Source of the DNA: an uncultured Granulosicoccaceae bacterium
Lineage (GTDB): Bacteria > Pseudomonadota > Gammaproteobacteria > Granulosicoccales > Granulosicoccaceae
Direction: 5' to 3'
DNA: 64,000 nucleotides
NCBI GenBank assembly: GCA_937920585.1
Contig: CAKZSB010000026.1
Span: 46,984 to 110,983, forward strand
A model generated the notes under the pieces. It was not told the DNA's origin. It saw only the letters and a program-made list of their open reading frames with translations, and ran no database searches. Shown here in pieces: positions 37,943 to 46,906 of this stretch. Each line of letters opens with the position of its first letter. Position 1 is the stretch's first letter. Position numbers and translations under genes: made by a program.

Positions 37943-38407
37943 ATGCGAAAATCACTTTTGATTGTCACCCATATGCCATCGCCCAATACGCGCCTGCTTG
38001 GCGAGGCTGTGTTACGCGGTGCACAGCACCCCGACATTGAGCAGGTTGACAGCACACTCGTAAGCCCGTTTGATGCCACCCACGAGAGCGTACTCGCAGC
38101 GGATGGCATCATTTTGGGTACAACCGAAAACTTCGGTTATATGAGCGGTGCCTTGAAAGACTTCTTCGATCGGATTTACTACCAGGTGCTGGAAAAGAAA
38201 CAGGGCATGCCGTACGCACTCTACGTGCGAGCCGGGCTGGACGGAAGTGGCACCATTTCCGCCGTGCAGCGAATTATCACCGGTATGCGATGGCGAGCCA
38301 TATCAGAGCCACTGCTTTGCCATGGTGACTACCGCGCCGATTTCGAAAGCCGGTGCGAAGAGCTGGGCATGCTGATGGCAGCGAGTCTGGACGCGGGTAT
38401 CGCCTGA
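37943..38407 (+). CDS. Flavodoxin-fold NAD(P)H-dependent FMN reductase
   Basis: A 154-residue flavoprotein. The N-terminal SLLIVTHMPSPNTRLLGEAV is the FMN phosphate-binding loop region of this fold, and GIILGTTENFGYMSGALKDFFDRIYY is the second flavin-contact segment. It resembles NADPH-dependent FMN reductases of the WrbA/ArsH clan but lacks the WrbA tail. The reaction partner is unknown. No close operon partner; the Sel1 gene follows after about 100 bases. Confidence 0.8.
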   Translation: MRKSLLIVTHMPSPNTRLLGEAVLRGAQHPDIEQVDSTLVSPFDATHESVLAADGIILGTTENFGYMSGALKDFFDRIYYQVLEKKQGMPYALYVRAGLDGSGTISAVQRIITGMRWRAISEPLLCHGDYRADFESRCEELGMLMAASLDAGIA

Positions 38408-38506
38408 TCCTGGCACTCCGAAGCGGTCTGCCAAATTGTAAAGAAGCGAGCAGCAAAGATTTGCTAGATTGTGCAGCGCGTGCGTGTGCACTTCAAACCG
38501 GCGATC

Positions 38507-39568
38507 ATGCTCACTTCTACGATGAATCTATTTTCAGGCTCTGCAATCCGCGAAAAAGCCCGAGCAACTACCTGTCGACTAATCGTCAGCGGCTGTCTGC
38601 TCTCAATTCTGAGCGCCTGCGGCTCGCCGCCGAAGACCAGACCCAACACACTGTACGAGCCACAACGTCTCGACCGCTCCGCTGCAGAAGACGGAATCGA
38701 AACCACCCGACTATTGCCGCCACCGCCCACAGAATTAAAAGACGACACGCAAGCCGCTGACAGCGCCCCGTCGGAAAACCCTAAGGCACTTGATTCGCCA
38801 ATCGATGAGAACGACGCCGACGATACAATTCGCCTCGTACCCCCACCATCCAGGCCGACGATCGATATCGACGATCTGCGTGCCCGCGCTTCGAGCGGCG
38901 ACACCGATGCGCAGTATCGGCTGGGCATGCTGCTGCTTCGAGACCAGCCGTTGGAGCAAAACTTCGACGCCGCAACCGAATGGCTTAACCTGGCTTCCGA
39001 CTCAGGTGACCACCGTGCCAAATATGCACTGGGCGACCTCCACTACAATGGCCTTGGACAGACAACCGACTATGGCGCCGCGCGCACACTGTGGCTTGAC
39101 TCGGCCATTCTGGGCAATGACCAGGCACAACTGAAACTGGGCTACATGTACAGTGAGGGCATTGGCGTCGAACAGGATTATGAAGCTGCCAAACGCTGGT
39201 ATCTGAAATCCGCATCGTTGGGAAATGCTGAAGCTCAGACACTGCTGGGATCACTGCTCCACGAAGGCAATCGCCTGCCGCCAGACTACGAGCAAGCATT
39301 CAAATGGTACCAGCTTGCCGCCAGGCAGGGCCACGCGCACGCACAGTACACCCTGGCAACACTGTTCCACGACGGGCTCGGCACTCCGGTTGACTTTATC
39401 TACTGCTCAGCCTGGATTGACGTTGCGGTGGCGAATGGCTACGACGATCACCTTGGCGCAAAAGGAGTTTGCGAGCAGACGTTAAGCGCTGACGACAAAG
39501 AAGCCGCCTCGCAGTTGGCAGATGAAATGAAAGCGCGTTTTGGCCCTCAGCGCGCGGGCCTGCTTTAG
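38507..39568 (+). CDS. Sel1-repeat lipoprotein
   Basis: From the ATG at 38507 (353 residues; another ATG at 38522) the product has a lipoprotein signal (TCRLIVSGCLLSILSACGS, lipobox LSAC), a proline-rich low-complexity linker with repeated LVPPPS/LPPPP-like pieces, and then five Sel1-like repeats of about 36 residues (for example GDHRAKYALGDLHYNGLG and GNDQAQLKLGYMYSEGIG). Sel1 solenoids are protein-protein scaffolds, so an envelope-bound adaptor role is likely but the partners are unknown. The linker and repeats are in frame with no sign of damage. Confidence 0.85.
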   Translation: MLTSTMNLFSGSAIREKARATTCRLIVSGCLLSILSACGSPPKTRPNTLYEPQRLDRSAAEDGIETTRLLPPPPTELKDDTQAADSAPSENPKALDSPIDENDADDTIRLVPPPSRPTIDIDDLRARASSGDTDAQYRLGMLLLRDQPLEQNFDAATEWLNLASDSGDHRAKYALGDLHYNGLGQTTDYGAARTLWLDSAILGNDQAQLKLGYMYSEGIGVEQDYEAAKRWYLKSASLGNAEAQTLLGSLLHEGNRLPPDYEQAFKWYQLAARQGHAHAQYTLATLFHDGLGTPVDFIYCSAWIDVAVANGYDDHLGAKGVCEQTLSADDKEAASQLADEMKARFGPQRAGLL

Positions 39569-39581
39569 AAAGCGACTAATT

Positions 39582-40469
39582 TTATTTCGTGAGCCTGTTG
39601 AGCGCAGCCAGCACCCGGCGCGCCGTATCAGCAGGCTGCTCAAGCATAAAGAAGTGATCTCCATCGACACGGCTTGAGGTGATGCAAGCGTTAAGCTTCT
39701 GCGCGGATGTGGCAGCTTGCAACGCAAAACCGAATGTATTTTGCCCCATCAAAATATGCGCTGGGTTAGTCACTGCACCGATTGAATGCCAGAGCTTGCG
39801 AGGCCATGTGGCAAAAATCTCGGCCTCCAGAGCCGGATCGCAGCAGAGCACAATATCGCCATCCTCTGCCTGACGAGTGCCGTATTCGATATAGTTTTCA
39901 ATCGATTGCTCGTGCCATTTTTTAAACGCGCCACGAGTTCTGAAATAGCTCAACGCATCGGCAACGGATGACCACCGTCTCCTGCGTTTCTTTGTCATTT
40001 TCACCATCGGGTGAACCCGGTCTGTCAGGTGCAGCCATTTCATGAGCGTGAAGATCAGCAGCATTCGGCGTGGAAACAATATGGGATCAAGCAGTACCAG
40101 CTTGCCAAACATTTTTGGCTGGGCTGCGGCCATTAAAATGGCCAGAATGCCCCCGAAGCTATGCCCCACAATGATGGCCTCACGACCACTGGCATTGCAC
40201 TGTTCGAACGCCTCTGCACATTGTTCGGCGATGCGGTTCCAACCCGGAAATTTCGCCACCCCATCACTTGCACCATGGCCTGTTATATCGAGCAGGATCA
40301 ATTCGAAATGTTCATCGAAGTGAGCAAGAAAAGGCTCATAGATACGCCCGCACAGACCATTGCCATGCAAAAAAAAGAGTATCGGCCTGGCGGGTTTGTC
40401 GGTTTTCCAGCCACGCAAGGTAGAGCCACTTCGCAGCTCGCACTGAAAGGGCTGCAGGTTCAATTGCAT
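39582..40469 (-). CDS. Alpha/beta hydrolase
   Basis: A 295-residue alpha/beta hydrolase-fold protein. The oxyanion-hole segment FFLHGNGLCGRIYEPFL is near residue 33, the nucleophile elbow GHSFGGILAIL near residue 105, and the probable catalytic His in VDGDHFFMLEQPADTARRV near the C-terminus. The acid is likely the Asp or Glu around residue 240-250. No substrate can be assigned. It is 6 bases downstream of tcdA on the same strand and converges on the Sel1 gene. Confidence 0.83.
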   Translation of the reverse strand: MQLNLQPFQCELRSGSTLRGWKTDKPARPILFFLHGNGLCGRIYEPFLAHFDEHFELILLDITGHGASDGVAKFPGWNRIAEQCAEAFEQCNASGREAIIVGHSFGGILAILMAAAQPKMFGKLVLLDPILFPRRMLLIFTLMKWLHLTDRVHPMVKMTKKRRRRWSSVADALSYFRTRGAFKKWHEQSIENYIEYGTRQAEDGDIVLCCDPALEAEIFATWPRKLWHSIGAVTNPAHILMGQNTFGFALQAATSAQKLNACITSSRVDGDHFFMLEQPADTARRVLAALNRLTK

Positions 40470-40475
40470 AAACCT

Positions 40476-41279
40476 CTATTTTTTTTCACCGGCACCGGAA
40501 CACAATTTTTCCATCACACGCGAGGCTGCGACCATACCAAACACAGCCGTTACACCAACCAGCGAACCGTAACCAAAATTGCAATCGAGATTGGCGCCTG
40601 GCACACCTGGCTTCTCGTTGCCCACCGTTCCATCAGCTCTTGGATACACCGGTTGCTGTTTGCTGAAAACACACTCAACGCCAAATTTTCGTTTTGGATT
40701 GGTACTCCAGCCATAGTCAGTGCGCAATCTTTTGCGGACCGTTGCAGCCAGGGGATCATTCCACGTGCGAGACAAATCGCAAATCCCGATTTGGGTTGGA
40801 TCAGTCAATCCGCCTGCCCCTCCGGTTGTGATTACTCGCACGCGATTGCGTTTGCAGTGATAGATAAGTGCGGCCTTGAACCGGATGCTGTCAATCGCAT
40901 CGATAACGTAGTTGAAAGTATCACCGATATAGCGCTGCAGATTCCCGGTCACCAACATGTCGTCTATTGCGGTGCAGCGACACTGAGGATTGATCGTAGC
41001 TACTCTGTGAGCCATTTGATCCACTTTCGCCTTACCCACCGTGGTGCAGTCGGCATGAATTTGCCGATTGATGTTGGAACGTGCAATGTCGTCGTGATCG
41101 ATCAGGGTCAACGCACCCACGCCGCTTCTGGCAAGCGTCTCTGCCGCCCAACTGCCAACCCCGCCTAATCCGACCACACAGATATGGGCCTGCTGCAGCA
41201 GCTCCAAACCCGCCGCGCCATAAACGCGCGATACTGCGGCGAATGTGTCGTTGCCGTCGCTGTAGGATTCCACTGGCAC
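40476..41279 (-). CDS. tcdA: tRNA threonylcarbamoyladenosine dehydratase (TcdA/CsdL-like)
   Basis: An E1-like ThiF-fold enzyme that cyclises t6A37 to ct6A in ATP-dependent fashion. Visible: ICVVGLGGVGSWAAETLARSG (ATP glycine loop), LIDHDDIARSNINRQIH, VIDAIDSIRFKAALIYHC, and GGAGGLTDPTQIGICDLSRT. The GTG at 41279 gives 267 residues, the length of E. coli TcdA; the longer frame to 41405 runs into upp. An alternative GTG is six bases later. It starts just 7 bases after the upp stop, so the two are in one operon. Confidence 0.9.
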   Translation of the reverse strand: MPVESYSDGNDTFAAVSRVYGAAGLELLQQAHICVVGLGGVGSWAAETLARSGVGALTLIDHDDIARSNINRQIHADCTTVGKAKVDQMAHRVATINPQCRCTAIDDMLVTGNLQRYIGDTFNYVIDAIDSIRFKAALIYHCKRNRVRVITTGGAGGLTDPTQIGICDLSRTWNDPLAATVRKRLRTDYGWSTNPKRKFGVECVFSKQQPVYPRADGTVGNEKPGVPGANLDCNFGYGSLVGVTAVFGMVAASRVMEKLCSGAGEKK

Positions 41280-41286
41280 CAGGGTT

Positions 41287-41919
41287 TTAGCGCGTACCGT
41301 AGATCCGATCGCCCGCGTCTCCCAAGCCCGGCACAATGTACTTGTGCTCGTTGAGATGATCATCAATCGCCGCGGTATACACCGGCACTTCCGGGTGAGC
41401 CGCATGAAACGCCTCGATCCCTTCCGGGGCCGCCAACAGGCACAAAAAGCGAATGTTGCGTGCGCCCCCCTCTTTCAGCCGGGTGATTGCAGCAATTGAC
41501 GAATTGGCAGTTGCTAACATGGGATCTACCGTGATGACCAGACGCTGATCGAGATCAGAGGGCATTTTGTAATAGTACTCAACCGCCTCAAGCGTCTCTG
41601 GATCACGATACAGACCAATATGGCCAACCCGGGCAGACGGGATCAGTTCGAGTATCCCCTCCAGCAAGCCATTACCAGCGCGAAGTATCGATACCAGACA
41701 AAGCTTTTTACCCGCCAGCATCGGCGCCTGCATTTTGGTTAACGGCGTTTCGATCTGCGTGTGCTCAATCGGCAAATCCCGAGTGATCTCGTAGGCCATC
41801 AAATGACTGATTTCCTTCAGCAGTGAGCGAAAAGTTGATGACGACGCACTGGTTCGACGCATCAACGTGAGCTTATGCTGAATCAACGGGTGGTCTATGA
41901 CGGTTACTGAAGAGTTCAT
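41287..41919 (-). CDS. upp: Uracil phosphoribosyltransferase
   Basis: Salvages uracil to UMP using PRPP. The ATG at 41919 gives 210 residues and the proper start [21 protein letters not shown]; a longer frame to 41958 adds 13 unrelated residues. Motifs include the PRPP loop [18 protein letters not shown] and the terminal uracil loop [14 protein letters not shown], with a helix-forming [12 protein letters not shown] in between. A gap of about 200 bases separates it from the divergent gcvR-like gene; it should hold both promoters. Confidence 0.95.
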   Translation of the reverse strand: MNSSVTVIDHPLIQHKLTLMRRTSASSSTFRSLLKEISHLMAYEITRDLPIEHTQIETPLTKMQAPMLAGKKLCLVSILRAGNGLLEGILELIPSARVGHIGLYRDPETLEAVEYYYKMPSDLDQRLVITVDPMLATANSSIAAITRLKEGGARNIRFLCLLAAPEGIEAFHAAHPEVPVYTAAIDDHLNEHKYIVPGLGDAGDRIYGTR

Positions 41920-42122
41920 GGGCCCTGCAACTGGTTTGGCTGAGACGAGTCCGGGCATTGTAAAGCAAGGGTGCCCGCTTTGCCGCTGCCACGTGCTATT
42001 GTCGGCGCAGTCCAGCCGGGTTTGGTGACCTGGGTCAAGTCGATAGCAGTGGCACGGCAGTCAACACCAGGCATTGCCCCCGGGTGACACAGATTTACTG
42101 ACAACCCGCGAGAAAACAGCTG

Positions 42123-42653
42123 ATGAGCCTGCGCAAATCATTCGTACTGACAATGGTCGGCCGTGACCACCCGGGTATCGTGAACCGGCTGTCAAACATA
42201 CTGCTGGAGCACAAGGCCAACTGGCTTGAAAGCCGAATGGCGAATCTTCAAGGCGAGTTTGCCGGCATCCTGCACGCCGATATAGATGCCCGACAATTCA
42301 CAGCGTTGCTGGCCGAATTGCAAAAACTGCAAGCCGAAGGGCTGCAGATCATAGCCCGCGAAACAGGATCCGATTCACCAGACTCACTGGACCTTCGCAC
42401 CCTCGAACTTGAAGTTGTCGGCACGGATCGCCCCGGTATCGTCAGAGACATTGCCGATGTTCTCACCCGTTTCGAGATCAACATAGAGGAGATATCGACA
42501 GAGTTCTCGGAGGCACCGATGTCCTCCGCTCCACTGTTTAGGGCCACCGCACATTTAACCGCTCACCAGGGCATAGACCTCGATGCCGTGCAGATGGCGA
42601 TTGAAAATATCGGCAACGATCTAATGACAGAACTGCGCATCAGGATCGGCTGA
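42123..42653 (+). CDS. GcvR-like double ACT-domain protein
   Basis: A 176-residue protein made of two ACT domains: the first at SFVLTMVGRDHPGIVNRLSN, the second at LELEVVGTDRPGIVRDIADV with the classic DRPGIV turn. GcvR is the glycine-cleavage transcriptional antiactivator of E. coli (about 190 residues); it binds GcvA and responds to glycine. Whether this protein regulates gcv genes here is unknown, since no gcvA or gcv operon is in the window. It converges on thrH with about 10 bases between stops. Confidence 0.82.
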   Translation: MSLRKSFVLTMVGRDHPGIVNRLSNILLEHKANWLESRMANLQGEFAGILHADIDARQFTALLAELQKLQAEGLQIIARETGSDSPDSLDLRTLELEVVGTDRPGIVRDIADVLTRFEINIEEISTEFSEAPMSSAPLFRATAHLTAHQGIDLDAVQMAIENIGNDLMTELRIRIG

Positions 42654-42664
42654 TCAAACCTGCG

Positions 42665-43273
42665 TCAGTAGCGATCACTGGCAATAAGAAACTGATCGCG
42701 CAATTGTTGATAGTCTCGCGCTACCGGATACTGGGGATACTCGCGCATAACACTGGCGGGCGGAGAAAACAGAATTCCGGCATCCGCCTCCTCAAGCATC
42801 GACAGATCGTTGTAAGAGTCACCTGATGCGATTGTACGGTACTCGAGAGACTTAAACGCCTGTACGGATTTGCGCTTTGGATCGACCTGCCGCAACCGGT
42901 AATCGACAACATTCTGTTCATCATCGATAGTGAGACGATGACACAGCAGCGTGGGGTGACCCAGTTGCCGCATCAATGGCTGTGCAAACTCATAGAATGT
43001 GTCAGACAAAATAACGACCTGAAAATGCTCGCGCATCCATTCGAGAAATTCAGCAGCACCCGGCAACGGCTCCAGGCCTGCGATAACACGCTCGATATCA
43101 GGCAAGCGCAATTTATGCTGTTTCAATAGATCGAGTCGCTGACGCATCAGCTGATCGTAGTCGGGCACATCCCGAGTAGTGGCCGCCAACGCTTCAATCC
43201 CGGTAGTTTTGGCAACGCCAATCCAGATTTCCGGTACCAGCACACCTTCCAGATCGAGGCAGGCAATTTCCAA
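42665..43273 (-). CDS. thrH: Bifunctional phosphoserine phosphatase/homoserine phosphotransferase ThrH
   Basis: A HAD-family enzyme of 202 residues. The start MEIACLDLEGVLVPEIWIGV (nucleophile Asp, here DLEGV) is diagnostic of ThrH, and GDSYNDLSMLEEADAG near residue 150 supplies the magnesium aspartates. ThrH dephosphorylates phosphoserine and can transfer phosphate to homoserine, linking serine and threonine synthesis. The family is known from Pseudomonas and related gammaproteobacteria. It lies 20 bases downstream of the zinc-ribbon protein gene on the same strand, but I see no functional link. Confidence 0.92.
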   Translation of the reverse strand: MEIACLDLEGVLVPEIWIGVAKTTGIEALAATTRDVPDYDQLMRQRLDLLKQHKLRLPDIERVIAGLEPLPGAAEFLEWMREHFQVVILSDTFYEFAQPLMRQLGHPTLLCHRLTIDDEQNVVDYRLRQVDPKRKSVQAFKSLEYRTIASGDSYNDLSMLEEADAGILFSPPASVMREYPQYPVARDYQQLRDQFLIASDRY

Positions 43274-43293
43274 GTCAGACTCCAGGTTGTTTG

Positions 43294-44535
43294 TTAGCGT
43301 GAAAAGTCAGGGAAGGGATCAAAGTTGCGGTATGAGTCACTGGGAAATATTATCTGCCCACTGGTTGATGAACGCTCCAGCATAACGGGCTCCATCACGT
43401 ACACCATACCGCCCAGTGCGACAGCACCGGCAATAACTGCAAACGCAATTTTCACTACACTATAGGGACGCTCGCCGCGGATTTTACCATTGCGGCCATT
43501 CACAACGAAGCGGTACGGTTTGCCGCGAAACTCAAACGCTGCACTCCACAAGGGCAACAACACGTGTTTGAACGTCGTGTCATCGTGTTGCGTGTGCACG
43601 TGATGGATTTGCTGGTGGTCACCACCGATGTGGCGGCGGATATCATCGCGAATGATCGACAACATTACTTTCTTGGCGTATCCAAAACCCTCGTCCAGCG
43701 CTACCTGATAGACCTCACTCTGAAAGCCGGCAAGATAGTCCTCGGTATAAGGTACCAGATTCTCCAGATCCCACGGCTGCAGCCAGTCGGTTATTTTGCG
43801 CGGCAGGGTTCGAGTGGCACCGATCAGCACGTCGTCAAAATGTCGGTCCGTGCGCCCTTGTACAGGTGTCCAGCGAATTTTAGGCACCATTCTGGTACGC
43901 CTGACTCGACGCCCGTTTTCTACTACAGTAAAGCTTTGCTGAACGTAGTAGGTGTCGCCTCGCTGACCTGAATAGGCGGTCACGGTGTCGCTATCGTAGG
44001 TCCAGTAGGGAATGTAAATTCCGTTCAAACCGTTGTCTTCACGGGCGAACTTCTTCAGCTTGCCCGGTGCGAACCAGCGTCCGGAGATCCACTTTCGATA
44101 GGCCTCGCGAGCCTGTGTTTCAGTGATTGAAAACGGCAGCAGCGCCTGTGGCGAAAACTCCTGAACATCGCCAGTGCTGGTAACCACCGCGGTGCCGCAA
44201 AAAGGACAATCACTGGCATGCAGCGTGGCCGCCATACTGAACTCAGCCGCACAGTTGGGACATTTCAGGACCGTTTCGGTCGCACCTAGTTTGCGCGCCG
44301 AGTCGAGTCGCTGCAAACCCGAGGGCAGATCCAGTTCGTGGATCTGCTCCTCGGAATCGACAATGGGATTATTGTGTCCGCAATAACGGCACTCCATAGC
44401 ATCAGTGCCAATGGCATACGTGAGCATGCCACCGCACCGGGTGCAGGGAAAACGGGTCTCATCCCTGGCAACCGGCGCGTCGGTGCCGTCCGTTTCCGGC
44501 TCTGGCCAGTCAAACGCAGAAAAACGTTTTTCCAA
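43294..44535 (-). CDS. Double zinc-ribbon membrane protein, partner of the SPFH protein
   Basis: A 413-residue protein with two four-cysteine zinc ribbons at the N-terminus: one CTRC ... CRYC pair at about residues 31-52 and one CPNC ... CPFC pair at about 93-116. The middle is a conserved but unassigned body (HHVHTQHDDTTFKHVLLPLW-like, ending GKPYRFVVNGRNGKIRGERP), and a membrane helix near the C-terminus (VKIAFAVIAGAVALGGMVYVM). The arrangement resembles B. subtilis YdjG, which is encoded with the SPFH protein YdjI. It follows the SPFH gene after a 38-base gap. Likely function: membrane-stress scaffold; no enzyme activity is visible. Confidence 0.75.
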   Translation of the reverse strand: MEKRFSAFDWPEPETDGTDAPVARDETRFPCTRCGGMLTYAIGTDAMECRYCGHNNPIVDSEEQIHELDLPSGLQRLDSARKLGATETVLKCPNCAAEFSMAATLHASDCPFCGTAVVTSTGDVQEFSPQALLPFSITETQAREAYRKWISGRWFAPGKLKKFAREDNGLNGIYIPYWTYDSDTVTAYSGQRGDTYYVQQSFTVVENGRRVRRTRMVPKIRWTPVQGRTDRHFDDVLIGATRTLPRKITDWLQPWDLENLVPYTEDYLAGFQSEVYQVALDEGFGYAKKVMLSIIRDDIRRHIGGDHQQIHHVHTQHDDTTFKHVLLPLWSAAFEFRGKPYRFVVNGRNGKIRGERPYSVVKIAFAVIAGAVALGGMVYVMEPVMLERSSTSGQIIFPSDSYRNFDPFPDFSR

Positions 44536-44573
44536 GATAACCCTTCAGTGAGGAAGAAATACGGGCCAACGCG

Positions 44574-45686
44574 TTACGCCGCAGGAATCGGCGGCGGCTC
44601 ATCCTGCTGGAACAAATCGGCAAGCTCGGTGACGCTACCCGCCGCCTGCCATTCGGCCATGCCTTTCGACCACACCAGTGTCGTTGCGGTTAACTCGCCG
44701 GAGTCAACGCGCTGCTGCAAACCTTCATTGCCGAAAGGGCCACTCGCCTGACCGTTGACGGCAATATGAAAACGTCTGCTGGCCGGCAACGGCGGCGGCA
44801 GCGCGTCTGCAGCGCTTTCTCTGCCAACTGAGGGCTGCATGCTGTTAGCCATTTGTTGACCAACGGCGAGCCCGGCACCCAGGCCGATTCCGGCACCTGC
44901 AGCGCCACCCGGATTCTCAGCACCGGCCTCGATGGCAAGCCCGGTCTGGTATTGCATGTAGCGATCGAGATTGCCCACCATGCCTGCGCTGGTGCGCTTA
45001 TCCAGTGCCTCTTCGACTGCGGGTGGTACTGAAACGTTCTCGACTAACAGTTTGGTCAGTTCAAGCCCGTACTCACCAAACTCCGGCGCGATACGCTGCA
45101 CAATGACATCGCCCAGTTGCTCATAATTCGCAGCCAGATCAAGCACTGGAATGCCTGCCGACGCAACCGCTGACGCAAAGCGCGAGGTAATCAGGTTACG
45201 CAATTGATCGCTAATTTCGTCCACCTGAAAGTTGCCATCGGTGCCTACGATCTCGCGAATAAACTTCTCCGGCTCATCCACTTTCACGGTGTAGGTTCCA
45301 AATGCTCTGACACGAGCTGCACCAAACTCCGCGTCACGCAGCATCAGCGGATTTTTAGTCCCCCACTTGAGGTCTGTAAAACGCCGGGTGCTGACAAAAT
45401 AAACCTCTGCTTTGAACGGACTGCTGAACGCATGATCCCAGCTGAGCACGGTAGAGAGCACCGGCAGGTTGCGAGTTTCAAGCTCGTACATACCTTCACC
45501 CAACACGTCGGCCACCTGCCCTTCATTCACAAATACAGCCGCCTGACCGGGACGTACGGTTAACTTGGCGCCGTATTTTATTTCATTGCCGTACCGCTCG
45601 AAGCGATAAACCATGGTGTCATTGGTATCGTCAATCCATTCAATGACATCGACAAATTCACCGAATAGTTTGTCAAATAGTCCCAC
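44574..45686 (-). CDS. SPFH/YdjI-like membrane-scaffold protein with C-terminal GYF_2 domain
   Basis: A 370-residue protein of the SPFH/virion-core-like (YdjI) group. The GTG at 45686 gives the usual start VGLFDKLFGEFVDVIEW; an open frame further upstream overlaps telA. Residues about 20-260 form the SPFH body (TVRPGQAAVFVNEGQ, IPVLDLAANYEQLGDVI, LTKLLVENVSVPPAVEEALDK). A Gly/Ala-rich link follows, then PPPLP, a GYF_2 (DUF4339) domain (VNGQASGPFGNEGLQQRVDS ... TLVWSKGMAEWQAAG) and a final PPPIP. SPFH proteins form oligomeric rings at membranes. The telA stop is one base upstream. Confidence 0.82.
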   Translation of the reverse strand: MGLFDKLFGEFVDVIEWIDDTNDTMVYRFERYGNEIKYGAKLTVRPGQAAVFVNEGQVADVLGEGMYELETRNLPVLSTVLSWDHAFSSPFKAEVYFVSTRRFTDLKWGTKNPLMLRDAEFGAARVRAFGTYTVKVDEPEKFIREIVGTDGNFQVDEISDQLRNLITSRFASAVASAGIPVLDLAANYEQLGDVIVQRIAPEFGEYGLELTKLLVENVSVPPAVEEALDKRTSAGMVGNLDRYMQYQTGLAIEAGAENPGGAAGAGIGLGAGLAVGQQMANSMQPSVGRESAADALPPPLPASRRFHIAVNGQASGPFGNEGLQQRVDSGELTATTLVWSKGMAEWQAAGSVTELADLFQQDEPPPIPAA

Positions 45687-45687
45687 G

Positions 45688-46851
45688 TTATGCTCCCGCT
45701 TGCTCTTGTGTTTTCGCGCTTGCCGAGGCGAGCTTGTTCTTGAGGTCGCCCTCGAGTTGCTCAAGTGTCACCTCTGCCTCACGTCGCTTACGCTTGCCCT
45801 CGTCGGCGATTTTAAGGCTCTCCTCGATCGTCGCGATCAGGTTTTCGTTAGCGCGCTTGACTGATTCAATGTCAAATACGCCGCGCTCCATCTGCTCGCG
45901 CACTTCCCGATTGGCCTCGCGCAATGTTTCGGCATTTTTCTCGAGCAAATCGTTCGTGAGGTCGGTGGCAGCCTTAACACTCTTGGCCGCTTGCTGAGAA
46001 CGGAAAACCGTTACTGCCTGGGCCAGTTGGGTGCGCCACAGCGGTACGGTGTTGACCAGGGTAGAATCAATCTTGGAAACCAGGCCCTTGTCATTTTCCT
46101 GCACCATTCTGATCGAAGGCAAACTCTGCATGGCGACCTGGCGGGTCAGCTTCAGATCGTGAATTCGCCTTTCAAGATCGTCGCGGGCAGTTCGGATATC
46201 ACGCAATTCCTGCGATTTCAGGACTTCATCAGTACCTTGTGCCGTTTCCTGCAGCGACGGGATCTCTTTTGTATCCAGCCACACCAGTTTTTCTTCACCA
46301 GCGGCGATGTAGAGCTCGAGCGTGTGAAAATAGTCGAGGTTGGCATCGTATAGTCGGTCGAGGCTGGCAATGTCAGTCAGCAGCTTGGTTTTATGATCTT
46401 CCAGATTATCCGTAATCGAATCGATCTGCCGACGTACACCCTCGTACTCCTGAATGAATTGCACAACCGGGCGCGTACGCCCAAACAGACGCGCAAAAAA
46501 CCCGGGCTTACGATTGGGATCGAGGCCGGCAACGTCAAAACCACGCAGCACAGTCACCATATCGTTGAGAGACTTGCCGGCGGGGCCGACATCCTTGTTG
46601 CGCACGCCTTCCAGCATGTTGTCACTGATCGTAGTGAGACGCTCCTGTGCTTTACTGCCATAAAACAGGATGCTGTTCGAATCCCCCAACTCGATGTCAC
46701 TCATCAGGTTTTCGATTTTGGCTCTATCGTTGGCATTGGCGGTCTCGAGCGTGACCATTTCGTTTTTGAGCTCGGGTGCAAGCATTCCCTTTAAAGACTC
46801 GACACTTTCCGCAAGCTCCTGCTCAGCGGTGTCCACTTTGTTTTCTGCCAT
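45688..46851 (-). CDS. TelA/KlaA-family toxic anion resistance protein
   Basis: 387 residues, strongly helical. The TelA/KlaA family is recognised from segments such as LNDMVTVLRGFDVAGLDPN, FFARLFGRTRPVVQFIQEYE (the KxGxxxKLF-type region of relatives) and PLWRTQLAQAVTVFRSQQAAK, with a long coiled-coil C-terminus (NAETLREANREVREQMERG). TelA proteins of Ter-type stress systems give tolerance to tellurite, nisin and other envelope insults; the mechanism is unknown. It is the middle gene of a five-gene minus-strand operon, preceded by XpaC-like and followed by SPFH. Confidence 0.85.
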   Translation of the reverse strand: MAENKVDTAEQELAESVESLKGMLAPELKNEMVTLETANANDRAKIENLMSDIELGDSNSILFYGSKAQERLTTISDNMLEGVRNKDVGPAGKSLNDMVTVLRGFDVAGLDPNRKPGFFARLFGRTRPVVQFIQEYEGVRRQIDSITDNLEDHKTKLLTDIASLDRLYDANLDYFHTLELYIAAGEEKLVWLDTKEIPSLQETAQGTDEVLKSQELRDIRTARDDLERRIHDLKLTRQVAMQSLPSIRMVQENDKGLVSKIDSTLVNTVPLWRTQLAQAVTVFRSQQAAKSVKAATDLTNDLLEKNAETLREANREVREQMERGVFDIESVKRANENLIATIEESLKIADEGKRKRREAEVTLEQLEGDLKNKLASASAKTQEQAGA

Positions 46852-46906
46852 TTAATACTCTCCTAAAAATTGGGTTTCCAGCGCGGCGTGATGCGCTGTA
46901 ATCGGG

